Assembly (NCBI GenBank): GCA_034440635.1
Contig: JAOTON010001702.1
Span: forward strand, 248,001 to 312,000
Direction of reading: 5' to 3'
Source of the DNA: Lepas anatifera
Taxonomy: Eukaryota; Arthropoda; Thecostraca; Lepadidae
Length of the DNA: 64,000 bases
Shown piece after piece: positions 54,464 to 64,000 of this stretch. Positions within the stretch are counted from its first letter, which is position 1. Each line of letters begins with the position of its first letter. The notes beneath the pieces are model-generated. The model worked only from the letters and a program-made list of their open reading frames with translations. It was not told the DNA's origin and ran no database searches. The position numbers were made by a program, and so were the translations under genes.

Positions 54464-56601
54464 TCCGTCGATATCTAAATATTTGATATAATTTTAATAC
54501 TTTGGGCACCGGAGAATATAAAACACTTAGTCTAGAGAACCGGAGAATAGCTGAATGTAATAAGGAAGAATAACTCTTGATATGCGTCAGAACTGTGGAA
54601 CCAAAGAGCAGCCACCATGATCCTTGGATGAACTAACGAAAATATGTGCAGCCACCAAGTGTGGAACGCACCACCAACCAAAACCTGATCACTTGTGGTT
54701 TCAGGGGGAACGTTTGTTGTGTTCTGCAGGCTGGAGATGGACTGACCACCTCACTTCTCTGTCCGTGGTGGTAGCTCGTTCCAATTTTTGTATATAGATA
54801 TACACGATTTAAGAATACATCCTTTTTGACTTCAAGTTCTAGCCTGGAACAGTTCGTATTAAATAAAAAGGATTCTACAATTAATCTAAACATTGGTAGT
54901 GACGGTGTCTAAACCTAAGAACACGCATTGCGGCTTTAAGACAAGCAAGCTGCTGGCCTCTTGAATGACATTTGTTTATGAAAATGATAAGCTTTTATTT
55001 TTAATACTTCGGAGTTTGGAAACGGTCCTTTCTCATAATAGTCGCAGAAGCACTTCATATAACATCATATTATTATATAAAATAGTATATTAACCGTTAT
55101 TTTTATTAGATTGTTTATTAGATTATCTACGTTGATAAGATGTTTCATGACCAGCCTCCTCGAATCATGGTTGCAAAATGGGGCTAATACACTGATAAAT
55201 ATTCAGGTACATCCCTTCACCACAATTTTCATAATATAATAGGTGAACACATAAATGTTTAGTCAGAGTGCTAGGATAACCTCGAATCGAGTTCCAATAT
55301 TCGAATATTCCAGTACTGAACTACATTATTTCAGCAACCGAGTTCCATATCAGATCTAAATTTCAAGCCTTGGCCACACTATGACCACAAGCTTTCGCTT
55401 ATTGTATTATGAGGATTCTGACAAGGGGCTGTGCCCGAATATGTGATCACAGTGTGATCACAGGCTCCATTATGCACCAGGAATTCGAGAGGCAAAGCCA
55501 TGAAACATCTTACCAATTTATAATCATGCTTCTCGGCTACGCAATGCAAAATTCATCTACTTTTAAAAACCAACAGATATCAGTTGATCAATGAGGCTTA
55601 TATTCAGACTCACAAAAACATGAGAAAATATAGCCTACCAGGAAATTAAAAGCGAGTGATAACCCTCGGCAGGTGAGAAACGCGTGCAACAATCAGGTCT
55701 GCGAGTCCCCATAGAGCAATCTTCCGAGTGCAACGTGAACTAGAGGATATAACTCAGTACGTCAGTGACGGATCCAGGCCAGTGTTTTTTTGTTGGGGGG
55801 GAAACAGGGTCCAAAACCGTGAATAAACATTTTTTAAAGATCGGAGAAAATCGCAGAGTTTGGGAGGAAAGTACATTTTTCCCTGAACCCACCAGTGGGT
55901 ATGCGGCTTCTAGCTTCCAGTCCTTGAAGTGCATTCTAAGAAGGGTGGGAGCGAACCAAAAACTGAGCGTACATCATAAGCATAACAGATTTTGCATCTG
56001 TCCACAATAAGTGCTGCACGATTTGATAAAATTTTCACCGCAATAGTGTGAGCCCAAAGTAGTCACTTATCATTTTCGCCGACTTTCACACGTACGCCCA
56101 CCAACAAAATCTGACCACTTGATTTTTGACTATAAAGACCTGTTGCATTACGTGTTTTTTTACCTTGAAGCTAAAAAGTACTTTTAATGGCATGTTTTAC
56201 TGAGGTCCTCAGAGGATGTGCCTTGATATACGGCGATAAATACCACTTACGCACACACATTAACGTATACTGCGGGCACACAGGCAGACGACCGAGGTGC
56301 ACTCAGACAGGTTCGTGTTCAATGCAGAAAACTGCTGGCTGTGGTACTCTGCCAACTCTAGGATTCCATTGCTCGTCCTCTGAAGCTTGTCTTCCAGCAG
56401 CGGGCGTAATTGGCGATAGTCACTGTCGAGGGCCAGCACCAGATTATTTCTGTTTTGCGTTCAGCTTTCTGGGGTAGGCTCTTTTTAAATTAGAATACAT
56501 TTTCACAGCAGGAACAGATCGGACCAAATAAAGGGTACAAATAAAATATCACAAGCCCACAATGAAAGCAAACAAGATATCACTGCATCTTTTTTTGAAC
56601 A
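54464..56601. other. Mostly unassigned; PLE hairpin remnant at 55405-55450
   Basis: At 55418-55440 CTGACAAGGGGCTGTGCCCGAA is the plus-strand relative (first 20 bases match in kind) of the hairpin at 47117-47160, with the CUGANGA box mutated. This suggests a decayed terminus of the same PLE family. CAGTGACGGATCCAGG at about 55761 resembles a hAT-like left end. No gene is recognised. Confidence 0.4.
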
Positions 56602-56604
56602 TAT

Positions 56605-56685
<81 letters not shown>

Positions 56686-56689
56686 TATT
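56602..56689. repeat. (TA)n microsatellite
   Basis: About 42 TA units with one interruption near the end. No PLE coding sequence is adjacent. Confidence 0.95.
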
Positions 56690-57719
56690 CAAGAAGAAAG
56701 GCGTCCCCAAAGACGATCTATAACCTAGATCATGGATTTCTGGAGGGGTCGGGTGGAACCATGCAAAATCATATTTTTTTAATAAATCATAATACATTAT
56801 TTCCAAACTGGCCCACAATAGAAAACAAATATTTCAAATTTCAGGTCTATGGAAGAATCAGTCTGATTGGGTTCATCCCATTCAAAGTAATAAACAAAAT
56901 GATCATACACAAGCTGGTCCATTGATTGGGATGATAGTTTGATGATACACAGCAGCTACAAAAGACAGGTTTTCTAGTAAACAAATTTTATATCTGAAGT
57001 GACCAGCCTAATATTTCACATATTCCTCCAGGAAAACACAAAAAAATGCATCAGCCAAGATTGCCCTCCTGTCATTCCTATATGTCTATCTATACTCTTT
57101 GTTCACAATTATCTTTTTGTATTGGCTGGGTACACTCCTAGTGTTTCAAATCATAATACATCTTATCCTAGTTTTCCTTCAGTTTATTTTAAATAGCAAT
57201 TATAAAAAAATGCAGATGGGCATTTGCAGAGGGCAAATGGATGAATTTATGCTACAGTCACTTTCATGTCAGGAAACAAACAGTAGCACTTGAAATATGA
57301 GTAACTTCATCCGAGAAGTGGATAAGAGTACACAAACTATTATGTACTGCATGGTACCAAAATAAATGGAAAAATCTGTTCCAATCTGAAAAATTATCAA
57401 AAACATTTTCATACTTTAAAGGAAGGTAAACTAAGCAGAAAATGCACTAGCATGCACACATTGTGCAGAACTAGTATTTGTAACAGGTAGAAATTTGTAA
57501 TTGAAATTGCAGGCTTGATATAGACTTTTACTAGAGTGCACATATATTGTAAATAAAAAGTTAGACCAAAAAGAGAGCAAATATGGGACATTCAAAAATA
57601 ATATGCCTAAACAATCGTTGGAAAATTGTCATCGCCAATCATTTTCACCCATTTTGGTACACAAGTTGACCTGTGCAACAATAAAATGAGGATTTTTTGG
57701 CATTGATACTACTTATAAG
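56690..57719. other. Unassigned AT-rich sequence
   Basis: No domain, RNA or repeat partner is recognised. Open frames are short and low-complexity. Confidence 0.35.
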
Positions 57720-60700
57720 CCTTATAAGCCTTGTTTTTTTATTTTGTTCCTTGTTATCGAATGACCGTTTTGCTTACGTTACTCAAGTTCCTCCATTGAA
57801 AAATAATAATTTTGGGTTATTAGAAACACCCGCAAGCACCATGACATGGTGACGCGGGTCTTTATCCTGCAACCAGGAGGTGAGGTTACAGCACCCTCTC
57901 TGGCTGGGTAGCCGCCGCATAGAGGAAGAGAGAAGGGTAATAGAACAGATAGAGTGTCAGGGAAGGGTGTGAGTTGGTTAGTTGTTAGTCTTAGATGTGG
58001 TTAGTATAGTTAGTAGTCCTTAAGTTAGGGTTTGTTGGTTTAGGGTTAGTTGGTTAGTTGATTTTTTTACTATGGTGGGAGCTATTCTGAGTCTACCATA
58101 CCTTAGGACCAGACAGTTAAAGCCTAGTTTGAAGCACCTATTGTTTAAATTTGTCAGAGGGACGTTTACAGTGTAATTTTTATATGAGGGGTGCTATTCG
58201 GATGCAGGTATTTTTCATACCTGCCACCATAGACGTTCAGATAAAGCTCTCGAGCCTGGTAGCCTTCAGGAATGTAAAGAGCTTGTCTAGCAGCTCAGGG
58301 TGATCAATGCCGAGAAGAGTGGAAAGGTTTACTGGGATGTTTCTGATGCAGCAATAATCTAGCATGGGCTGCCTATGGGCGTCGTGCTGGGGACAGTCGA
58401 TGAGGATATGGTAGGGATTTTCCATGGCAGAGCAGGTACCACAGGTACCTACACGCCCATAGGCATTTAATTTGGTGTGTCCGCTCCTGAGTCTGGTCAG
58501 GATGACCTCACGCGACGACTGTTTTGGTTGGAGCTGGGCCAGTAGCCAATGTTAGGCTTTATATGGAATAAATGGGCGCTGTGGTTAGTGGTCCAGTCAT
58601 TTTGGATGTACTTCCGGATATGGTTCTGGAGGAGAGCTTTGCTATCGTCTCTGGACCATTTGAGAGGTGCGACCTCTCTAAGTTCTAGAGACTTTTTTGG
58701 CCTGTTCGTCGGCTTTTTCATTTCCGAGAATTTTGCAGTGGCCTGGGATCCAAAGAAAGGAGACATCTGGGATATCGTCGATACCCTTCTGGATGTCTGC
58801 ATTTACGTGATGGCTGGGGTTGACTACGTTATTGATGGCTTGCAAGATAGATTTAGAGTCTGAACAGATGACGGCTGAATTAATATTTGGGGTTCTAATC
58901 AGGACTAGTGTATCTAGAATGGCGACAGCCTCGGCAGTAAAGATTAAGCAGTTGTCCGGAAGTCGTTTTTGGAGGCAAATATTTTGCCCCCAGATGCCGA
59001 GACCTACTTTTTCGCCTATTTTAGAGCCGTCGGTGAAAGTGAAGGTTTTGCCACTGTTGTTAGACTGGAACTCTAAGAATTTCTGGGAGATCTCCTCTGT
59101 GGTGAGGTTGTCTTTGCGTGTGGTGAAAAGAAACTCGACTTTGGGCTGTTTGCGAGTCCAAAAGCGGGAGAATGGGGGTTTGCCTATGGCTTCTGGGATC
59201 GCAAGTTTCAGGGTTTCCAGAGTCTTAGCTACTCTATTCTTAAATGGAGGCCAGGTTGTCCGATTAGTTTTTGATACACGTCCAGGGTGGGCGAAACATT
59301 GTTTCGCCGGGTGATTTTCGGTAGATTGGACCTTGATATAGTAAGAGATAAGCTGGGAGTGGCGTCTTGTTTGGAGAGGGCACAGCCCACTGTCCACTAA
59401 CAAGCTGGTGATGGGGGATTCTCTGAGCACGCCTGTGGCTGCCCGGATACTTGCGTTTTGGATGCGCTCTAGCTTTAGCTTATTAGTGTTGTTCGTTGAG
59501 TCAAAGACGAACGAATTATATTCGAGTATGGGCCGGATCAAGGACTTGTAGAGCATGAGCAGGGTCTTTTGATCCCCGCCGTACTCTGTTCCGCCGAGCA
59601 TGCGGAGGATATTGACTCGTTTTTGACAGCTAGAGACGACTTTGGTAATATGCTCGTTAAAACTAAGGTGGGTATCAAGGATGACGCCTAAGAATTTGAA
59701 GCTTTTCGCGCATTCAATGGGTTTGCCTGAGATTTGGAGCTGAGGAACAGCGTGTCTCACACCTGGCCTGGCAAAGACTACGACTGATGACTGATCGGCC
59801 GAGAGTGATAGACCCATTGAATTGCACCAAGCATGGATGTCGTCGAGACTGCCCTGCAATTCGGTAGTCGCGGTTTTGAATTCTGGTTGACTGCACCGCC
59901 TGGTGTCGACCGGAGTGGATTTCCAAATAGCGACATCATCTGCAAATAGGGAGTACTTAACTCCAGGCGGTAGCTTTTTGGAAAAAATGTCATTGATCAT
60001 GACTAGGAAGAGGGTCGGAGATAAAACGCTACCCTGGGGTGTGCCCTGGTCTTGAGATGTCATATAGGAAAAGGTGGTGCCGCAGCGCACTTTGAATTTT
60101 CTGTCCCTAAGAAAGTTGTCAATGAATCTAGCAAGGTGGCCATGGACTCCCAGTTTACAGAGTTTATACAAAAGGACGTCTTTTTGTACACGATCAAAGG
60201 CCGACTTGATATCTAAGAATGCAGCAATTGTGACTTGCTTCTTGTAAAAGCCATTTTGGACGTCACTGACCAGTTTGATCAGATTGTCAGTGGTGGCTCG
60301 CCCGCGCCGGAAACCCGATTGCATAGCATCGAGTTTCTTTTCGAGAATTTCGTGAAGTCTTACGTTGACCATGCGCTCTACAAGCTTGCTAGCACAGCTA
60401 GTAAGCAAAATGGGGCGGTAACCTTTAGGGTCCGTTTTTTCTTTGCCAGGTTTTGGAATGGGAATTATGACACTCTCCCGCCACATAGTGGGGAACGAGT
60501 CGCTAAGAAACATGTTGTTAATGGCCGAGAGAAGATATTTTAGTGCTGTCTGGCTGAGGTGCCTGAAGAAAGAGTAGTGAATTTCATACGGGCCCACTGC
60601 AGTGTTTCCACACTTGCTAATGGAGTAATTTAGTTCGGTCATTGTAAAAGGTACGTTATAGTACTCCCCATTACTAGAATTGAAGAATATGCGGCGTTTG

Positions 60701-60768
60701 CGCCATTCGGCCTGGTCTTTTGAGCGCTGGTTGTAGGAACTGTTGGCTGCAACGCCATTGTAATGATG
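57720..60768 (-). mobile_element. I-like LINE, 5'-truncated, with RT, RNase H, zinc knuckle and 3' tail
   Basis: The ORF occupies 58237-60768 and the 3' untranslated region 57720-58236. The tail copy at 57735-58005 matches 40200-40480, and its last ~190 bases match 31942-32130. Beyond GGAACAAA the three copies differ: this one ends in two CTTATAAGG-like units, the others continue ~300 bp and end in TAAC repeats. The 5' break at about 60768 abuts the right half of the small element at 60770. Confidence 0.85.
58237..60768 (-). pseudogene. LINE polyprotein fragment: reverse transcriptase, RNase H, CCHC-like knuckle
   Basis: The frame is open from about 60768, before the first ATG at 60642. RT blocks: IIPIPKPGKEKTDPKGYRPI, AAFLDIKSAFDRV (catalytic D), QGTPQGSVLSPTLF, YSLFADDVAIW (catalytic DD) and FKFLGVILDTHLSF. 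RNase H follows with TFTDGSKIG (D), FTAEAVAIL (E), VICSDSKSI (D) and GNEKADEQAK (D), all four acidic residues present. A stop near 58678, at an A6 run, is followed by a shifted frame (58497-58677) and a return to the first frame giving CGTCSAMENPYHILIDCPQH, the zinc knuckle. RT plus RNase H plus knuckle is the I/Outcast/Nimb architecture. The two shifts in about 180 bp leave the catalytic domains intact. Confidence 0.9.
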
Positions 60769-60769
60769 C

Positions 60770-61248
60770 TAATAAGTCTTATAGAAGTTGTGTTCATATC
60801 TCCGTGTTTGCCGCGGCTTTTGAAATGGTAAATATCGATAACTCGTTGAAAGCTGTGATGACATCACATTGATGTAAGATAAGCCCACGTGACCAGATCC
60901 TATAAGGCCTGGGCTTCTGATTGGTTGATGGTATTTCTTTAAAGTCCTATATTTCCTTTTCAAAAGCGTTTTGGAATGTTATCTTTATAAAATAATTCTT
61001 TTATGTCTCAGGTTTAGCTACCAAATGCTTCGATTGAATTATTTTAGATTCTTTGGTATAGAAATTGAAAGCCATAGCACGGACTACGTCATTTTATCGA
61101 TACCATAAGGACTCGGTAAAGTCGTCTGTAAATGTTGACTTTGAGGCATTTTGAGCCTGAATTTGCAAAAATGAGAATATGACTTCTGAAACAAATTTTT
61201 GCAACATTTTGATCTAGCCAATAAAAAATTTGCGACAATGTCCCTTTA
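60770..61248 (+). mobile_element. Right half of a TAAAGGGACATTGTCGC-ended element
   Basis: It ends TTTGCGACAATGTCCCTTTA, the exact inverse of the terminus at 52500. Interior words (CACGTGACC, GATTGG, AAAGTCCTATA, GGTAAAGTCGTCT, AAATGTTGACTTTGAG, TTTTGATCTAGCCAATAAAAA) match 62780-63120 in order. Confidence 0.75.
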
Positions 61249-62365
61249 GATAAAATAGTATCATTTTAGACAATACTATTCATTAAACAAAACTATTATT
61301 CATGAAAATTTGGCTGCCTGCACAGTGCTTTATGTTACTGCTATTCTGGTTTGCTCTGACTTGTGTCATGCTCATTATAGCATAAGTGTTACCACCGGAA
61401 AAAGTGGGGGGGGCAGCCAAACTTCAACCTGATGCTGACAAAGTTTCAACATCAGGGCCAAAAACTGTTCGAATTTGGGCTCCTCATTGCCTTCCGCAGA
61501 GGCTGGATATAAGAATGTCCAGTTTTCTCTCATCTAGACTGAGATCAGGAAATTTTTGGGCAAAGAGTGGGGGCCAGGCCCCCTGGCCCCCCTTTTCCGA
61601 CGTGTATGCATTAAAGTGCCTTATTTTATGATTTTGTTATGCCTGCTCTTCTTCGTTTGCTTCTTGTTCCTCGTTTCTGCTGCCTTTTTATTGTAGTTAA
61701 AATAAATGAATTGATGATGATGAACAAAATTGTGAATTTGGGTGAAGAGAAGTGAAGGTCGTGAAATAATACATCTATTGTGTGCCAGGGATGCAGACAA
61801 AATTGAGATTGAAGACACTTCCATCTGCTCGAGCTGTATCCATATCCAAGCTTAATCACCATGGAACGTGCAGTTGCTGTATTCTGACACTGAACTATTT
61901 TCAGACTGGCTTATTGTGCAGGGAAACTAGGTTCATTTTTCATTATTTATTTTTTTCATGTTTCCATTTTCTCCGAAACTGCAGTTATAAGAAAAACAAC
62001 AGCGACTGTGCTTTCATTTGGTAAGCTTTGACTAGGTGCTACAGAAGTTGTGAGTCAAATCTTTTTTTTTACATTTTTCATTTTGTTACACCTCTTACCT
62101 GAAATGCACCATACATTATCCTAGCAAGTTAATATTTTTGCCATAAAATAAAGCCATTTATCTATAAAGCACATGCTGCTTCCTGTAGTCCTAAAATTAT
62201 AGCTCTCTTTATTAATATGCAGTATGCATAGTGGACCATCTCTCCCACCATAAGTTTTGGCAGAGCACCCCATCAAAACATTTCCATAAAAAATCCAGCA
62301 TTTTTTGGTGGTAGACCAAAGTTGCCCCCATGGACCAAAGATGTTCAGTTTTACAGTACCTAAAT
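61249..62365. other. Unassigned; possible small GC-ended element at 61395-61600
   Basis: CGGAAAAAGTGGGGGG at about 61396 and CCCCCCTTTTCCG at about 61588 are inverted, but no target duplication was found. Otherwise AT-rich with no recognised gene. Confidence 0.35.
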
Positions 62366-63120
62366 TAAAGGGAGATACGCGAAAAATTATTATTGTGGTT
62401 TGTCGCTTTTTGAAAAATCCTGATTATGAAACTGCCAATTATTTTTGTATCTTCGGCAAAATTTTGGGAGGCCACTCACTTATTATCGAAATAGTATGCT
62501 CCAATAAAATGCTGAAACTTTCACCCATAACTTACTTTTCAAAAATTATTTAAAGTTGAAAAGTAATGTATTTTTTTGTAACAAAAATGTCTGTTCTCCT
62601 GTATTTGTATTTGAATTAATTTTACAAAGCCTTTAAAAATAACAAAATTAATTAGTTCGACCTAGAACCGGAAAAAAACATAATTACTCAAGTCTTCTGC
62701 CGTTTCGTGCCTTCGGTCTTGTGTCGTCTTCTGCTTTAACCCCAGGATGACGAAGCTTTTGCGTCAGAAAGGTCACGTGACCCCCTTTGAGGTGGCTGTA
62801 CGTTTTGATTGGCCATTGGTGATTTCTTAAAAGTCCTATACTTATGTTTTAATACTATTTTGGGCTGCAGCTTTTAAATTTTTTTCTTTAACAGTTCAAA
62901 ACTTTCAAGTCGCTGCTTAGGAAAAATAGGATCGTTTTTTAGAGCGATAGCCTTAGCCGGGGGTACGTCATTTAAACCAATATGAGGTGTACCGGTAAAG
63001 TCGTCTAGAAATGTTGACTTTGAGAGTGATTTTAAGGCATTTGCAGGCCGAATTCGCTAAAATGGGAATGGGACTCCTGAAGTAACTTAATGACCTTTTG
63101 ATCTAGCCAATAAAAATTTT
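62366..63120. mobile_element. TAAAGGGA-ended element, decayed complete copy (~755 bp)
   Basis: The left end TAAAGGGAGATACGCGAAAA corresponds to 52500 with several changes. The order of blocks continues through both halves of the split copy. The right end is worn (AATAAAAATTTTTAGAAA instead of the clean terminus). It shows that the two halves at 52.5 and 60.8 kb belong to one ~800-bp unit. Non-coding. Confidence 0.7.
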
Positions 63121-64000
63121 TAGAAACACTTATTTATTTTTATATTGAAATTCATCACCAACAGGCTTAGAACCCACTGATAGGTGAAGTCATCGGTTAA
63201 AACTGCTGATACTGATTATCCACCTATCAAGACAGTTTTCAAAATGATTCTGCAAAAATTCCTGGATCAGTATTGAGGCATGAATGAGACTGTTCTACCT
63301 TCTTGGAATGGCATTCAAAGACTACCTTCAGGCTTGTTTACTGTGTGTCTGACTTCTCTGTCTCTGCTCCTCGCAGACCACATTCTCCGCGGCGTCGACA
63401 GTCCGCTGCTGAGTGCAGCGGTTGCCGCTGTCTACGGTGCTAGTGTGTCCTGCGAATCGAGAGCGCATTCACCACCTGGCGTCGCTGCCCCCGTGTGCCA
63501 CCGAGGTGTGGGCCGATGACTCGGCTAATGAGGGCGTTCGAGATGAAGGCGCGGAGCGCTCATTGTCTTCCCAGACGACCAGTCCCAGGAACTGCGCGCC
63601 CCTGCCGGCAGTCCATGCTCGAGCTTCAGAGCAGAGATGACGGCCCTCCAGACCGCCCTAACTTCTTGAGCACGCACCCAAGTTCCTAACGTCGATCCCG
63701 CCCGCCTGACAGGAGCACATCAGCATAAAAAGTACTCAATACCCCAATACCGTTGGCTAGCGGTCGCGTGCGGAATTGGTTGCGGCCCTCTGCTCGGGAG
63801 GTGCGTCGTCATGGATGGTTACAGTTGAGTGAGTCCTGCTGACGTGTCCTCGCGGGGACATGATAATTCTGCCGTTGTGCCTCTACCACTGTTCTAAACT
63901 CTGTGTTTTTAGATCTTCACCTCGCGCTTCCAGACTGACCGGTCAGTGTAGTCGCAGTGAGTGCATCACCCCACCTTCTCAGCAGCTGGCTCCAACGCTG
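63121..64000. other. Unassigned, GC-richer right edge
   Basis: A CT-rich run with CTGCTCCTCGCAG at about 63365 could be a splice acceptor, and the downstream 300 bases have open frames, but three frames overlap and no domain is visible. An LTR or a host exon are both possible; neither is supported. Confidence 0.3.

Noticed and set aside
57700..60790. A target duplication around the I-like LINE (CTTAT-containing words on both sides)
   Set aside because: The words match only partly and one side overlaps the LINE's own CTTATAAGG tail units.
61386..61631. A further hAT-like element with GGAAAA...GGGGGG ends
   Set aside because: The ends are inverted only over a short low-complexity stretch and no flanking duplication was found.
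63280..63689. A host exon after a possible CTCCTCGCAG splice acceptor
   Set aside because: Three frames overlap, there is no family resemblance, and the window ends before any further exon could be tested.

Overview
The window looks like nuclear DNA from an invertebrate animal with a very high load of transposable elements. The evidence is eukaryotic only: several clades of LINE reverse transcriptase, Penelope-like elements (PLEs) with GIY-YIG endonucleases, a Ty3/gypsy integrase remnant, tRNA-derived SINE heads, DNA transposons with 8-bp or TTAA target-site duplications (TSDs), (TA)n microsatellites and long minisatellites. I found no host gene I can defend. Nearly every recognisable coding stretch belongs to a mobile element, and most are broken. 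I cannot name the phylum.

Layout. 0-3.6 kb: 3' end of a gypsy element with polypurine tract and LTR start, half of an AGGTCA-rich element, and a ~390-bp fold-back. 3.6-7.75 kb: one copy of a ~3.4-kb interspersed repeat, broken by a CR1-like LINE and ending in a CTCGGGG minisatellite; the second copy is at 42.7-47.06 kb, broken by a different LINE. 8.5-15 kb: nested hAT-like elements, tRNA-derived repeats and minisatellites. 15.1-23.6 kb: a stack of insertions. An L1/Tx1-like LINE is split by a head-to-head PLE dimer flanked by (TA)n; a 2.75-kb DNA transposon with a nearly complete transposase sits in that (TA)n tract; then a TTAA-target element follows with a younger copy of itself inserted at an internal TTAA.

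24.967-35.731 kb is bounded by matching hAT-like termini and a perfect 8-bp duplication (TACAATAT). It therefore reads as one 10.8-kb transposon without a visible transposase, with GGCGCC subterminal repeats at both ends (a large array on the right) and other elements nested inside. 35.8-42.7 kb: another TTAA element, a hAT-like end, a SINE head, LINE endonuclease fragments and a LINE 3' tail. 47.1-51.6 kb: two more PLEs of different families, separated by a 480-bp homopolymer-like purine tract that may be an assembly problem. 52.5-61.25 kb: apparently one small AAGGGACATTGTCGC-ended element opened up by about 8 kb of insertions, including an I-like LINE with RT, RNase H and a zinc knuckle. 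61.25-64 kb: a second copy of that small element and unassigned sequence.

The elements interact: PLE copies of two families end at (TA)n tracts, TTAA elements insert into themselves, LINE tails land in minisatellites, and three PLE-related loci carry CUGANGA...GAA hammerhead-like hairpins. The strongest candidates for something undescribed are the 10.8-kb hAT-like element, the 2.75-kb DNA transposon, the TTAA family dense in AGGTCA half-sites, and the PLE hairpins. All similarities were judged by eye; no alignment or database search was run.
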